From: Xiphophorus maculatus
Taxonomy: Eukaryota > Chordata > Actinopteri > Cyprinodontiformes > Poeciliidae
DNA length: 64,000 nt
Assembly (NCBI RefSeq): GCF_002775205.1
Contig: NC_036443.1
Location: forward strand, 9,353,698-9,417,697
Direction: 5' to 3'
Made by a program: the position numbers and the translations under genes. Shown piece after piece: positions 36,321 through 48,729 of this stretch. Numbering within the stretch: position 1 is the stretch's first letter; every line of letters begins with the position of its first letter. The notes beneath the pieces are model-generated. The model had not been told where the DNA came from, made no database searches, and saw nothing but the letters and a program-made list of their open reading frames with translations.

Positions 36321-36894
36321 ACCAGCTTCCTTCAGCTTAGTAGATAAGAATGACTGTCTTGTTTAAAGTACAAAAATAACCTGCCGCTATTAGTATTTTA
36401 GCTCATTCTGCAATTTAGCGAATGATTAGCTGTTAGCATAACAACAAACTATATCTTAGCTAACATATAGGTAGTTTCTCATATTTATTATAGAATATAA
36501 ATATAAATAGAATATTATATCTATAAATATGAATAAAATATTTATAAATAGAATAAATAAATTATATTTATGAAAATAGAATTTCATAAATTTTGGTTAA
36601 TAAAGAGACACAGGTTTCCTCTTTATCTACTTTTTGTCAAATTGAGCAAATTTTTCTTTTGAGCAATTGACCACATTTATTAAATATTGTTTTTTTTTTT
36701 ACTTAATTTTAGCAATTTTAATATACATGAAAATACAAGTCACTGTTACATTTCAACTCAAAGCACAGGTGGTGTTTAGAGAAAAAAGACCAAAACCAAC
36801 ATGAAACAAAGTTTTATACTTCACATTGTAAAAGTATTTGACATCTATAAAACAAGCTTGTGTGAGTACACTAGCACAGCGCTGCGTGTCCTCC

Positions 36895-37901
36895 TCATGT
36901 CCCCCGTCTCACGGCTGTCATGTTTCGCCTCAGTTCCTGCAGCTCCTGGATCAGCAGCTCCAGCTTGTTGGCTGCAGCCTCCTTTTCCCTCACAGCCTCA
37001 CTCAGCATCCTGACGGCACCGCCCTGCTGAACTGGAGGAGGAACAAATGCAGATATTGTGTTTATTCTTTTTTATTTTTTTTTAAAGAAGTCATTACATT
37101 TTATTTGGTATTGGCTTAAATTTTCATATGGGGAGCCCCAAGGATAGAAATGGGCTGAAATTATTTCATGATTAGAAGGATTAATAATACGCCTATGTAT
37201 GTGATGCCCATTTTGAAGCTGATTTAGTCGATTTTACATGCGCTGTATAAAAATACACAAAATCTTATTTTTCTCAGGTCAGACTAAACATTTCCTGTTC
37301 AAGACCTGTTGGGATTACTATGCTTTTCTATCTTCTAAATTCCTGAAAAAGAGTGATTTTTGAGAAACATTTTTGTTTTTCTTTAACGAAAACTGTAAAA
37401 GCTGAAGCAGACATTATCGGCCAAAGGGTCAAGAACAACAGAATCCTTGCGAAATTCAAATAAAAACAGACGTATTGCCTAAAACGAAGATGAGCAACAC
37501 TGTGAGCAGAAGCAGGGTGACGATGGCGCAGCTCGTGGCGTAAGCCCTCGATGAACTCGGCGTCAACATGTCCTGAAGACGTCTCTGCCATTTGCTGCCC
37601 AGCGGGCGCGCTCTCTGACTGACCGCCGTCCCGTCATGTGTGTACAGATTCCCGTTTGGGGACGGTGTGTACGCAGGGCGAGGAGGCCTCATCCCTGAAA
37701 AGGACACGGGGTGAAAAGTAAGTCGATTGGCCAGATGTGGATGTGCGTGTTGAGACTGTGAGCACCTTTGTGGCTGTGCTCGGGGTGCGTTCGGTGGAGG
37801 TCGTTGATGGAGTCGACGGAATGCAGCTCGATCTCGGTGAGGTCTCTCTCGCTCACCCTGTAGAACTGAGGGGTGGTCTGGGACGACGGAGGCCTCGACA
37901 T
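36895..37901 (-). CDS. lsmem2: lsmem2, leucine-rich single-pass membrane protein 2 (3 exons)
   Basis: Function poorly known in any species. Minus-strand exons: 37901-37766, 37694-37479, 37031-36895 (stop 36897-36895), total 162 residues. The N-terminal part is polar (MSRPPSSQTTPQFYRVSERD). A transmembrane segment follows at about residues 98-118 (CAIVTLLLLTVLLIFVLV). A C-terminal Leu/Glu-rich heptad-like stretch comes last (EAAANKLELLIQELQELRR), with the topology and length of mammalian LSMEM2. LSMEM2 lies beside IFRD2 and HYAL3 in human, matching the neighbours here. The second intron must start with GC (TTTTAG|GCAATA) to keep phase. Assignment relies on architecture and synteny, not on strong sequence identity. 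Confidence 0.75.
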
Positions 37902-38089
37902 GTTTCCTTGAACTGAGGGAAAATGTGGGGGCAGATGTGACTTTAGTGATATTTAAGGAGATGGACAAACATGAATTGACTTACTATGGAGAAGTAGGAG
38001 GACATCTTTTTGCAAATAAAACTGAGAAGATTTTCTCTGTATTCGACACATTACACCCTAATGCTCCTAAATAGAAAATTATGAATTGG

Positions 38090-38663
38090 ATTTAAATTAG
38101 GACTTTGACTGGGCTGTTCTAACAAATAAACCCCCCTTGATCTGAACCATCCAATTGCAGCTCCGGCTGCATGTTGTTTTTCTGTAGGAAGGTGAAAACT
38201 TATCCCCGTTCTCAAGTCTCTTACTATCTCCTGTTTCTGGGATTCCCCATTATTGCCAGTCTTCTGTAAAAGGCCAGGTTCGTGTCAGCAGATTCTCCCT
38301 CCTGAGTGACCATGGGCCTCTTGTCTGTTTCTCTGATTAATGCTTTTTGTGTCCAACTTGTTAGTTTAGTTGGACGGCCATGTCTTGGCGGGTGTGCAGT
38401 CGTGTCATATCCTTTCCATTTTGCAGATTATGAATTGAACAGAAACTCTGCGAAATGTTCAAAGCTTGGAATATCATTTTAATCCTTAATCCTGATTTAA
38501 ACTTCTCCACAGCTTTCTCCCTGATCTGTCTGATGTGTTCCTCGATCTTCATGAGGCTGTTTGATCTGCAACGTTTTCTAACAGAGACCTCCAACACATC
38601 CGTAGAACAGCTAGATTCATACAGACTAATTTGGTGAATGGATTTCCATTCCTTCTGTTTCAT
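38090..38663 (-). mobile_element. decayed Tc1-like transposon, minus strand
   Basis: The minus-strand frame ending near 38361 encodes IRQIREKAVEKFKSGLR and IFQALNISQS, the N-terminal helix-turn-helix region of a fish Tc1-like transposase. Sequence further left (down to about 38090) continues the element without an intact frame. Confidence 0.75.
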
Positions 38664-38976
38664 GGTGTTGCACTAACTTGTTTTGTTTTGGTTTATACAC
38701 GTCACATCACAGAAAGAATTAGATTCAGAATTAGATGTTAAGATTAAAGAAACAGGCCAGTTAGAATCTATTCATATGTCCAAGAAAAGAACAGATCATT
38801 TCGGTCTATTTGACAACAAAACATGCATGAATATCTTAGGTATGAGACCTATTATTAGAACTGCTTATCAAACATGATGCTGATGGAATTTGAATCAAGG
38901 GTCAAAGGACAGAATGTGCTCATGACTAATAAATGACTGACAGACTGATAAATGACTGACAGTACACACTTACTGA

Positions 38977-39031
38977 TTCACAGTCTGAATTGCATCAGAT
39001 TAATTCAGACTGTGAATTAGTCTGATGCAAT
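38977..39031. repeat. two interlocked inverted repeats
   Basis: TTCACAGTCTGAAT (38977-38990) pairs with ATTCAGACTGTGAA (39003-39016), while ATTGCATCAGA (38989-38999) pairs with TCTGATGCAAT (39021-39031). The order X-Y-X'-Y' is a pseudoknot topology. Confidence 0.85.
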
Positions 39032-39959
39032 GGTTAGCCACCTGTCTGACGATTCCTCTTACCTTGTGACACTAGTAAAGGAAATCTTGTTTGCCGTATT
39101 ATGGTCTTCTAGTCTTCTGGTTCACCTCTCACATGCTGACAGCAAACTGCCAACGCATGCATCTGAGCCAACAAGAGGAACATCAAAATGTATTTTTGAG
39201 TGAAAATCCACATTCCAGGAGCTCTGTCAACTGAAGCCAGGTTAATCCAGCTACATTTGGTCCACTTTGTTCCTTCACAAAGGAAAACAAAACAAACAAA
39301 CAAACAAAAAAAGCTGGCTGGTTCCAGGTACAAATTTTCTAAAGTCTCCACAAAGTTCCAGGACGCTCCAGAACCAATAGAGGCCAAACTGGGTTTGAGT
39401 CTGTATTTTCAGATTTAACCCACCGCAGTCGCACTATATAGGAGACGTAAGGAAAGAGATATGAGCAGCAGAGGAAGTTTTCTTCTCTGCCTTAGTGCTC
39501 CCCCTCCCAACATGCACATGCTTGGCTTTGCAGGCCTTCACAGTCCAAAATAGCACCAGAGACATGAGATTATTATTAGTTCCTCTGGCCAAAAGGATGA
39601 CTCAGTGACCGGGGTGAAAGGCATGATGGGATCAACACACACAAACACTGACAGAAAAATATCAGAGACTTTTACTGATGGAAGGAGATCTAAAGCTTTA
39701 ACAAACAAATCAGCGCCGACAGAGTCTGTGAAATTGATCTTTTCCTGTTGTTTCTGCATGTCCTAATCTGAAAAAAATTGCATTGTGAAGCTGGTGACAT
39801 AGTTACAGTTAAATGTTCTAGCTGTAGTAAAAATGTCTGGAATATTTTGCTGAGTAGCTTTTTTTTTAAGGGTTTTTGAAACCCTTGGAAAATTTTCATG
39901 TACAAACATCCATCCAATCATCAAGACACAGTTATTTTAACAATAGCTTTTTGTTTTGT

Positions 39960-40545
39960 AGATAGTGACTGTTATGCTTATATCTTGGCTCCATCATCTC
40001 ATAAAATCTACTCGTCAGACATTTTAGTAAAACTTTAGGGATAAAGCTGTGGAGAAGGTCAGGCTTTTCATCTCAAAGAGCGCTGCTCAAACTGTCTATC
40101 ATCTGCTGGAAAAATGGAAAACTTATGATACAACATCAAAACCTACCAAGATATGGCTGTCCACCCAACAGTGTACGCAGAGCGCTACTCAGATAATCTG
40201 ACGATAATCTGAGGACATTACCATTATTAGTTGTCCACTCCAAAAATGAGACCTTTATGAAAAAGGGGCTGTTTGGAACCAATATTTTACTGTTTGATCT
40301 ATATCCAAAAGGTCATGTTAGGTGTGAAACGAGCCACAGATGAGGCTAAATGCACCAAAGTGACAGGAGCATCATGTTGTGGGGGTAATTTTCTTCTGCA
40401 AGGTCAGGTGAAAGGGATGGGATGGGATGGAATCAACACACATTCATGTGCCGGGACGGCCTAGTCAATGTTTAAAATTGAAAATCTGTGGTGATCTCCG
40501 TCCAATCTAACAGAGCTGGAGCTGTTTACAAAACAAAAAACATAG
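39960..40545 (+). mobile_element. decayed Tc1-like transposon, plus strand
   Basis: Diverged copies of Tc1 transposase coding phrases appear in order: 'gctgtggagaaggtcaggc', 'acctaccaagatatggctgt', 'gcatcatgttgtgggggtaa', and 'gaaaatctgtgg' then 'ccaatctaacagagctgga'. Frameshifts break the frame throughout. Confidence 0.7.
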
Positions 40546-41013
40546 CTTCTGTTATTTATTTATTTTTTGTTAATAAAAGAACATTATTTTCCTTCAGCCT
40601 TAAAATTATAATTAAGTATTTGCTCATCACTTAAAAATCGCTGTGGTTGTAGTGTGGAAACGTTTCTGTTTCCCCCTGTTGCCATGGTACTATGATCTGT
40701 CACGCTGATGAGATCAGAGAGTAATTTGTTGCACACTCTGAGGCTGGGACATGACCAAAACATCCTAGTCCCGCTTTAAAAACGCTGATCTCCAGTGAAC
40801 TAAAGTGAACTTATCAACTACGTTTCCCACAAGTCTTTGCTCCTTCCTTCATCGTTACCTACGCTTCATGTGTTTTTTTTTTTTTTTTGCAAGGAAAGCA
40901 GGGATCCCACGTTGTTGAGTTCAAAAGAGTTTGGAAGCAAAGCGGAAGTGCTAACGCGGCTGTAGCGCCGAGCGGGTCCAAGTTAAACACTTGAGCGGGG
41001 ATCAGGCTGCAGG

Positions 41014-44000
41014 ATGTGGGCTCGGGTTACGGCCGGCGGCTCGGGGCTCGGGCTGCGGGCTTCTAGGGAGTTCTTGCTGCGGGTCACGGGTGCTGGATGT
41101 GCGGGGAAGATACTACAGGAGAGACGGGATTTCAGTGCCGAGGTATGGGGAAAGCTGCAGATTGATTTCTTTTTTGCTGCCTTTCTGGAGGATTACGACT
41201 GCTTCGAGCAGACCATTACACTGCGGTTTAATTTGCAGAAAATTGCATCTTTAACGCGTTCTGATTTGTCATTACAGTGTTTGAAACCATTTGGTGGAAG
41301 TGTTTCAAATGTGTGTTTTGTTTGTCTTTTTTATTTAGTTTTTTATTTTTCCCCCCCCAATCTGCAAATCAAAATTGTTTTGCCCTTAAATGAAAGATTC
41401 CCACTATTTCAAGTGCATCATGTGCTTAATGAATGGCGAGTGACAGTTCGGTACTTTGTTCAAGCACTTTGAACCAAGGGTGCACGTGCATTTGAGCAAA
41501 TCCACGTGAACCCTTCAACCCACACTCAGCCCTAAATGTCCTAATCCACACAAAGGATCTGACCAGATCTGATCACCTTTTGCTAAATCAGAAATGCCTT
41601 CCGGTGACTGAGCCTGTGGAGTGTGTTTGCATTTCAGTTCACCCTGTTAGTGCAGTCACGTTTTGGATTCCCTCCGTGTAAACCTGGCTGTTTCTGCGTG
41701 GCTTCGTGTTTCAGTAATAACAGAATTGTGCTCTACAACAGCAGCCTGCTCATGCAGACATGATGTGCATGTGTCCCAGCAGACGCTCTGTCTGCTTCAC
41801 TTCACCGAGCTGCACGAAATGACTTTATTGGAAACATGAGTGACTGCTTCTCTGTTGTTATCAGAGCAGGCTGATAAGTTTAAAAGTTTAAAAGTCATAA
41901 TTTTTTATTTTTTTTTAAACAACTGAAGATGGGATTGTGACAGATGGCAGACTATCAGTAGAGCTGTCTATGTGTCAGGATTTTGCTTGATTACACATCG
42001 TCTCAGTAGTTTTGCATGTCAGGAAAATTTAAACTTTTATTCTGTTTCTTCTTCCCTGCAAAGCAATTTTCTCCACGTAGATTTGGATACGGTTTACAGT
42101 TGCAAAATGCATAAATACAGTTCTTGCATTTTCTTTCAACCCCTTCTACTTCAGTAGCCCTGAATGAAGTCCAATGCAGTCTGTTGCTTTCAAAAGTCAA
42201 GCATTTAAAAACAAACAAAAAAAAACGTGTAGTTGCTGTGTTTCTGTTAACTCCTCTGACTCGGTCGTTCCCCCCCCCCCCCCCCCCCCCTCTTCCCGCC
42301 AGGCTGCCCTGAAGAAAACCACTCTCTTTGACTTCCACAGGAACAATGGTGGAAAGATGGTGGAGTTTGCAGGCTGGAGTATGCCTGTCCAGTACAAAGA
42401 CAGTCACATCGCCTCACACATGCACACCAGGGAGCACTGCTCCATCTTTGATGTCAGCCACATGCTCCAGGTGAGGCATGCTGAAGCCGAAGTGCTCCAG
42501 ATTAGGCTTTGCTCACCGGTTTGAAGTCGGGACAAGACCAACGGTGATTAGCCTTTATAGAAATACATTCTTTTCATACATTTAACCACTGTATTCCTAT
42601 TTTCCTCTTGTTTCTTGAGTCAGACCAAAATCCACGGAAAAGACCGGATAAAGTTCATGGAGTCTCTGGTGGTTGCAGATATCGCAGAGCTGAAGGACAA
42701 CCAGGTAGAAGAAGGGTTGGCTGTTACCAGTTCTCACCTTGTAAATCTGTGTGTGATTCCAACAAGATGATCTGTAGCTGAACTGCCATAACAGAGCTTT
42801 AACTGCTTTTCAAATGTATTTCTACTTCCAAATACAATGCAGAAATTAGTTCTACAAACTTTCAAAGTGTAGTCCGTCTTCTTTATTTTACTACATAGTA
42901 GTAAACAGACCTTTTATATATCTCAAAGAAGTTTTTACTGACCTTTAAATCTATGAGATAGCTTTAACTTTGTTAATCTATGTTTCCTAATAATCAGACC
43001 CGGCTCCAGACAAGTTCAATAGGGGGCATCAGCTTATTTTGGGGGGCAAAATGAATCTGTGTAGCAATAATAATATTACTCAAGTAAAAGAAAAAAGTAC
43101 AGTTCAGTAACACTACTCATATAAGTACATTTTATCCAAAAAAGTCACTCAAGTGAATGTAACAAGTACTACCCACTTTTGATCATAGATAACATCAGTA
43201 GCCTATAGACTACTTGTTAACAAGCTTAATGTGTTGTACTGGTATTAGCTTGTCATCTTTTAGCTAACATTACCTGCATCCAACAGCATTACTGAACTCA
43301 TTCGGTTAGTTTGGGGGAAAAACTGTGCCAAGTTCTTTGGGTTTTGCTGGTTTGCTGCCATCATTCTAACACACACCTGAGTAGCTCTGCACAGCAGCAG
43401 GTCTCCGTCGCTGCCGCACAGGTGTAAACCCAGTGCGAGCGTCTTAGAGCTCATGTTGCATTTAAAGGCGGCTTGGTAAAGCAGGTTACGACGTGTTAAT
43501 AACGGATTAAACAGTTTTAACTGCTGAAAAATAAGTGACAAAATGCTCAGATATGGGAAGTGTGGAAGCCCCTACTGCATCAAATCAACAAAGGGATAAC
43601 AGAGAGTTGGTCACTTTAAAGTAAAAACAACAAACACGCCCCCCTGGCATGGCTGACCATGCCGCCGGACCTGCATATACCATAGAATCCAGTTTGGCTT
43701 TCATCTCTCTCTGTGTATTGGGACATCGATAATCCTAAACGCATAAAGAGATAAATCTGTAAGCTTTAAGTTTATCATTGTTTTAACAGAGAAGTAGATC
43801 TATTCATATCCTTACGGTAAATTCTTGAGTTTATCTTTAACTCTTCCCACTCCTTTTTCTTCTCACCTGTCAGGGTACGTTGTCCCTCTTCACCAACGAG
43901 AAAGGAGGAATCATTGATGACCTCATAGTGACAAAGACCGACCAGGGTTACCTCTACGTGGTCTCCAACGCCGGCTGCGCCGACAAAGACTCGGCTCTTA

Positions 44001-46528
44001 TGAAGGTGAAGGAATCTGTGGAGGCTGACTGGCCTGGAATCGCCTGGGAAATGACTGATGGGTGTGTGTGTGTGTGTGTTTTAATTCTTAGGCCAGACTG
44101 GCAGAGTACAACGCTGCCGGGTTTGATGTGGACCTGGAGTTCATTGACGAAGCCCTGATTGCACTTCAAGGTCAAACACCCATTCGATCTTCCATTTTCT
44201 CTCCCTTCTTAAAGTATCCTTTGTTATTTCATTCTTTAATAGGTTTCATATACATTGCTTTACTTTTATCTCTCCTGTTGCAAGATAAGCTAAAGCTCGT
44301 TCTGTGCTTAAATTTCCAAGTCATTTTGTGTCATCAGGTCCCACCATGGCTCAGGTGCTTCAGGCTGGGCTGAAAGGAGACCTCAGTAAGCTGACCTTCA
44401 TGACCTCCACCCTGGTCACGGTGTTCGGTATTCCTGACTGCAGGGTGACCCGCTGCGGATACACCGGAGAGGACGGGGTGGAGGTGAGCATCTCCATTGC
44501 GATGCTAAAGCTTTGGATCCGGGTCTGGTTGTTCATTTCCGTCCATTGTTGGGCTTCTTTTCTCAGACCTTCCCCAGACTATTCTGACTGAATGTTTAAA
44601 AAAAATGTGTCAAAGGTCAAAGGTTGTATCCATAGTGATAAATCTTTGGACCATTCTAATACTGAAGTACACTTCGACCTAAACTAGGGGTGACCAAATG
44701 AAATCTCTCCGTTTCAACTCGAAAGATTTAAAATCTTCTTCAAAGGGAAAATATTAGGTAAACACAAAGCATTTGTCTTTAATTAACCAAGATTTCTGTT
44801 TTCACGTTGACTTTATGGTAATCACCACAAACACCTAGCAACCCAGCGACTTGGCTGAATGCATCTTAGGTTTTTGAAGAAACAGTATATATATACATTA
44901 CACAGCATGATGCCACACCAACATGGAGATGAGTTGTTTAAAATGAAGTGCTAAATGTAGTTTCCACAAAGGCCCAAACATTTGTGGTCTTTTGTGACCA
45001 CAACACTTTCTTGCACGTTTGGGTGACTTGTGGCAAACTGCAAAAAGGTTTTTTTTCCTATGACTTTCTGTCCCATTCTCCCAAAAAGATCAGATCTGCA
45101 GAGTGACCAAGTCACAGTTATCCTGTAAAGTCTCCCAGTTGAGCTGTGGAGCTCCATAGCTCCTCCAGGGTTGGTAGATGTCGGTAGTCTTTTGGATTTT
45201 ATTCCTGCAACAGAAACCATAACATGTAGAACGCCGGCGTTAAAGTTACTCTGTCTGTCTGTGTCTCCCAGATTTCTGTTCCTCGTTCCAGAGTGGTTGA
45301 GCTGGCAGAGAAGCTGCTTAGCAACAATGAGGTGAAGCTGGCCGGTCTGGGAGCCAGAGACAGTCTTCGGCTGGAGGCGGGACTTTGTCTCTACGGCAAC
45401 GACATAGATGAGACCACCACGCCTGTGGAAGCCAGTCTTGTTTGGACGATAGGTTAGGCTTTATTTCTGGTAACAGTCTACATGTAGCTATTGAATACAT
45501 GCGTAGTTGAGCACAGACACTCATAAGTGTGTAAGTCGGTGCATTTTTCACTTCAGCCTGAGCAAGGCAGCAAGTAATGCTCTCTCCTGTCCATCCTTTT
45601 GGATATTTTTTAATATTTGATGAGTCCTATCTTATTTTATGTAATGGAAACCTGCTTAATTAAACATTTTAAAAGGGGTCTGTTGGTTTTCCTTCTCACT
45701 CGCAGGGAAGCGTAGGCGTCAGACGAAGGATTTCCCTGGCGCTGACATCATTGTGCCGCAAATCAAAGCCAAGACAGCTAGGAAAAGAGTTGGACTGGTG
45801 TCCACCGGTCCCCCAGTGAGACAGCACACCCCCATCCTGAGCCCTGATGGACAGGTCATAGGTGAGGGATCGACAAGGAGCCAAGGCCTTATCTGAATTT
45901 GAAATTGAGAGTAGAATCATATGGAGAGAATCACATACGAAAGTAATGCAACTGCATATCCCTGTTAGGTAAATAGAACTATGTATTTGTTAAATTAAGC
46001 ATTAAAATATCTGATTCACCTTTTTGTTTGTTGTCCGAACAGGCTTAAATAATTTGACCACTAGGGGTCAGCAAAACCCTTGCATTTTCCTAAACTGTAA
46101 CTCTTCACAAAATGTACAATTTAATTTAAAATCTCATGCATTACATCACATTTTTAATTGTAAGGCAATTTATTAGCCATAGATGAATTCAAACACTTGC
46201 TACTTTCTAAATAAATGAGCAATAATCCATTATCTGGAATACAAACCAATGTCTGAATGTTGTTTTTCATGAGTCTATTTAGGAGGGTTTATTAAACTAG
46301 TGCCATCACACAGTTTACTTATTTTCACTGACACCTTTCTCGTTCTTTATAGGGGAAGTGACCAGCGGCTGTCCCTCTCCCTGTCTGAAAAAGAACGTCG
46401 CCATGGGTTACGTGGACGCAGCATTTGCCAAGAACGGAGCAGCCGTCCAGGTTGAAATCAGAAAGAAAACAGTCCCAGCCATTGTCAGCAAGATGCCCTT
46501 CCTCCCCACAAACTACTACACTGGATAG
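41014..46528 (+). CDS. amt: amt, aminomethyltransferase (glycine cleavage T-protein), 9 exons
   Basis: Mitochondrial T-protein: transfers the methylene group from aminomethyl-lipoyl H-protein to tetrahydrofolate, releasing ammonia. Exons: 41014-41142, 42303-42470, 42624-42704, 43874-44005, 44092-44170, 44338-44483, 45272-45452, 45706-45861, 46353-46528; all phases join, 415 residues (human 403). Exon 1 encodes an Arg-rich, acid-poor presequence typical of mitochondrial import. Conserved blocks include [24 protein letters not shown] (split here: [12 protein letters not shown] and [12 protein letters not shown]), [50 protein letters not shown] and VTSGCPSP, ending PTNYYTG. Exon 2 has a C21 polypyrimidine tract; intron 4 is only 86 nt with a GT repeat. 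Confidence 0.97.
42270..42290 (+). repeat. poly-C run at an amt splice acceptor
   Basis: Twenty-one C residues ending 10 nt before the AG (42301-42302) of amt exon 2, so the homopolymer forms most of the polypyrimidine tract. Confidence 0.95.
43010..43690. repeat. repeat-derived stretch in amt intron 3
   Basis: 'actcaagtaaaagaaaaaag' and 'gaatgtaacaagtactaccc' resemble a common fish interspersed repeat. TIRs were not resolved, and the limits are approximate. Confidence 0.35.
44640..45240 (-). mobile_element. decayed Tc1-like fragment in amt intron 6
   Basis: The minus-strand translation includes [11 protein letters not shown], close to the 'LQFATSH' motif of fish Tc1-like transposases. On the plus strand 'gtgacttgtggcaaactgca' and 'gagctgtggagctccatagc' also match such elements. 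No intact frame. Confidence 0.6.
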
Positions 46529-47870
46529 GAACCACACACTGGATCATTCTACCAATTGCCTCTCTCATTTACAGTCGTCGCCCCCTGGTGTTTAACTCCA
46601 GCAATACAAGGCCAATTTAGGATTTAAAAATACTTTCCAGTAAGTGTGGGGGGAAAAAAATGCAACACTGTAAACGTGGTTGGTGTTCAGCTGTGAACAA
46701 CCATATTGAATGCAGAAAACTGATGGAAGATGTAAAGAAAAGACTATCGTACAGTTGGCATCCTGACTTGAATCCATAATTTGGTAACATTGTTTAATCT
46801 GTTTGGAATGAAAAGCAGGTGGCATGAGAGTACAGGTAGCACTGATGATGTTAGCACAGTTATGGGACCACAATAGAAACTTTTATTTGTCAAGTCATTA
46901 TGATACAATACAAACTAAACAAGCAAATCATCAAACCAACATTTTGCAGGCTACTCTTTTTGTCCCTCACCTCTTTATTTTATTTTATTTTATTTTACTT
47001 TTCCTTTCTAGTACCAAATGGAGCCACCGTCTGTGGTACACTTTATAAGGACCATTTGTAAATTTGCATTCAACTTGCACTCACCTTGACAACATTGGCA
47101 AGTACATTCCTACATTGTTCTCCTAGTGGAAAAAATTTGGTTACAGGACTCTAGTAAATTACATCGACCACCTGGAGGTCACTCCAAGTCATTATAGAGT
47201 TATTACAAAGTTTTCAGCAAATATTTTTAGTTATATATGAGATTTTAGCATTTTTATGACCATCAGTCTCAATAATCAATTTAACTATGATGAAAAGAAA
47301 ATTCTTCACATTGGTTGAAATATGAGGGTACAACATGAAAGACGGAGACAAATGTCAGAGCCTGACAAGTGAGACTGTGTGGCTAACAAACTGCTATTTT
47401 GTGAATTAGACTGCAGCACATTCATGCATGCTTTTTTGTCTTCTAATGCTGTCTTAATGCCACAGATGCATAGAAATATTTGCATTTACAGTAGCTATGA
47501 ACAAATATGACGGGGTTTGGCGTTTTTGATCCTATGATGATAATGATGACGATGTTTATTTGTATGTTTTGATAGTATCAATTCATAAATCCAGAAGGGA
47601 AAAATAACGGTCTAATTTATAGAGATTGCTTAGTTTAACATTTAATCTTTACTACTAATAAAAATATTCAATATGTAATTAGAGCTTTCTGTTTTCACAC
47701 GAGGTTTCTGGTGACTTGATGAAATGTACTACTGACTTGCCAACTTGAAACTGTGCAACAATGCGATTAACTTGGGTTTTTATGTATGGCTGAACGTTTG
47801 TGTGAACTTCTTAAGCATTTTTCAGGGGAGAGTTACTTTTGAGTAAATAAAACGTGCTTTTCTAGTTGCC
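46529..47870 (+). other. amt: amt 3'UTR and downstream sequence
   Basis: An AATAAA at 47846-47851 is a candidate distal signal, and no clear proximal one is seen. A TTTTA pentanucleotide run lies at about 46975-47000. No coding sequence recognised. Confidence 0.4.
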
Positions 47871-47989
47871 TCTGATTGTTTATTTATTTTGCTTCTGAAA
47901 TGGAAACTTATGAAATTAAGAAGGGCCAATTAAGAAAGTGTTTTACAACTCTTACTGTTACTATTTCCACTTGCAAAATTTGCCGTAGT

Positions 47990-48300
47990 TGTTTCTCATA
48001 TATGGTGCCTTGCCAAATGACTTAAACGCAGTTTTTCATGTTTTGTCACATTTCAGTCAAAAATGATCTCGTGCGATAGACCAACACAAAGCAGCGCATT
48101 TATTATTTGGAAGACCAATGCTAGAAATTTATTTTATTTTATTTTACTTCTAAATAAGTAGCACAACTTTCTCACCCTCAACAAGAGACCAACATTTTTC
48201 TTGTCAAAATGCCTCAAGCTAAGTCAGATTGGGCCAAACGTTTACACTTCTGAATTTAATAAAGTAAAGAAAAAAATATTTAAAAAAAGTCTCAGGCTTA
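47990..48300. mobile_element. fragment of a Tc1-like element end
   Basis: 'tatggtgccttgccaaatga' and 'gcgatagaccaacacaaag' match the outer part of common fish Tc1-derived repeats ('ggtatgaatacttttgcaaggca' in reverse). Coding sequence absent. Confidence 0.45.
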
Positions 48301-48646
48301 TTAATCTGGGGTATACACAATAGGAGAATACTGCTAATCCTAACCCCCCTAAAATGGGAGAGGTTCAGTTGGGTTTAATGTTGATGGTTTTGTGCAGTGT
48401 AGTCTTAAAGTTTAATAAGAGATAAGCAAACACTTTCTCCTTTACATAGAAACTTAACGTGTAGGCCAAATACATAGGCCTGGGTCCAGCTAAAATAATA
48501 TGACAATAATATATATTTTTACTGAGCATTTCAAAAATAATGGTTTTGGTGTATGACCTACCAAAACCGGAAACGGGGGATATCGCCAGAACCAACCAAC
48601 CTGGCAACTCGCGTAACCGGCGGGTTCAGTAGTTACTGTGGGGAAG

Positions 48647-48729
48647 ATGGTGGACCTGGTGACAGAGGCGTGCTCCAAACTCCGTCCTAAACACTTCGAG
48701 AAATATTTACCATCTCAACCTGGCGTCAG
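48647..48729 (+). other. candidate ifrd2 5'UTR exon carrying a uORF
   Basis: An ATG in good context (gaagATGgt, 48647) opens a frame MVDLVTEACSKLRPKHFEKY... that reaches a donor CAG|GTATAG at 48729/48730. A strong acceptor (tctttctctgcctccag) at 49005-49006 precedes ifrd2 exon 1. If spliced there, the frame ends at once (...GVSC-stop), making a uORF of about 30 codons. It matches no family I know. Confidence 0.4.

Larger units (their letters stand above)
37980..41000. other. lsmem2-amt spacer (divergent promoters)
   Basis: This 3-kb spacer lies between the 5' ends of lsmem2 (-) and amt (+). It holds two decayed Tc1-like copies in opposite orientation (38090-38663 minus, about 39960-40545 plus) and an interlocked pair of inverted repeats (38977-39031). 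A GC-rich stretch at about 40920-41060 next to the amt start is the likely amt promoter. Confidence 0.6.

Noticed and set aside
42003-42407. 134-codon minus frame and 116-codon plus frame near amt exon 2
   Set aside because: Both run through the poly-C tract (Gly or Pro runs); only the part from 42303 on the plus strand is real exon.
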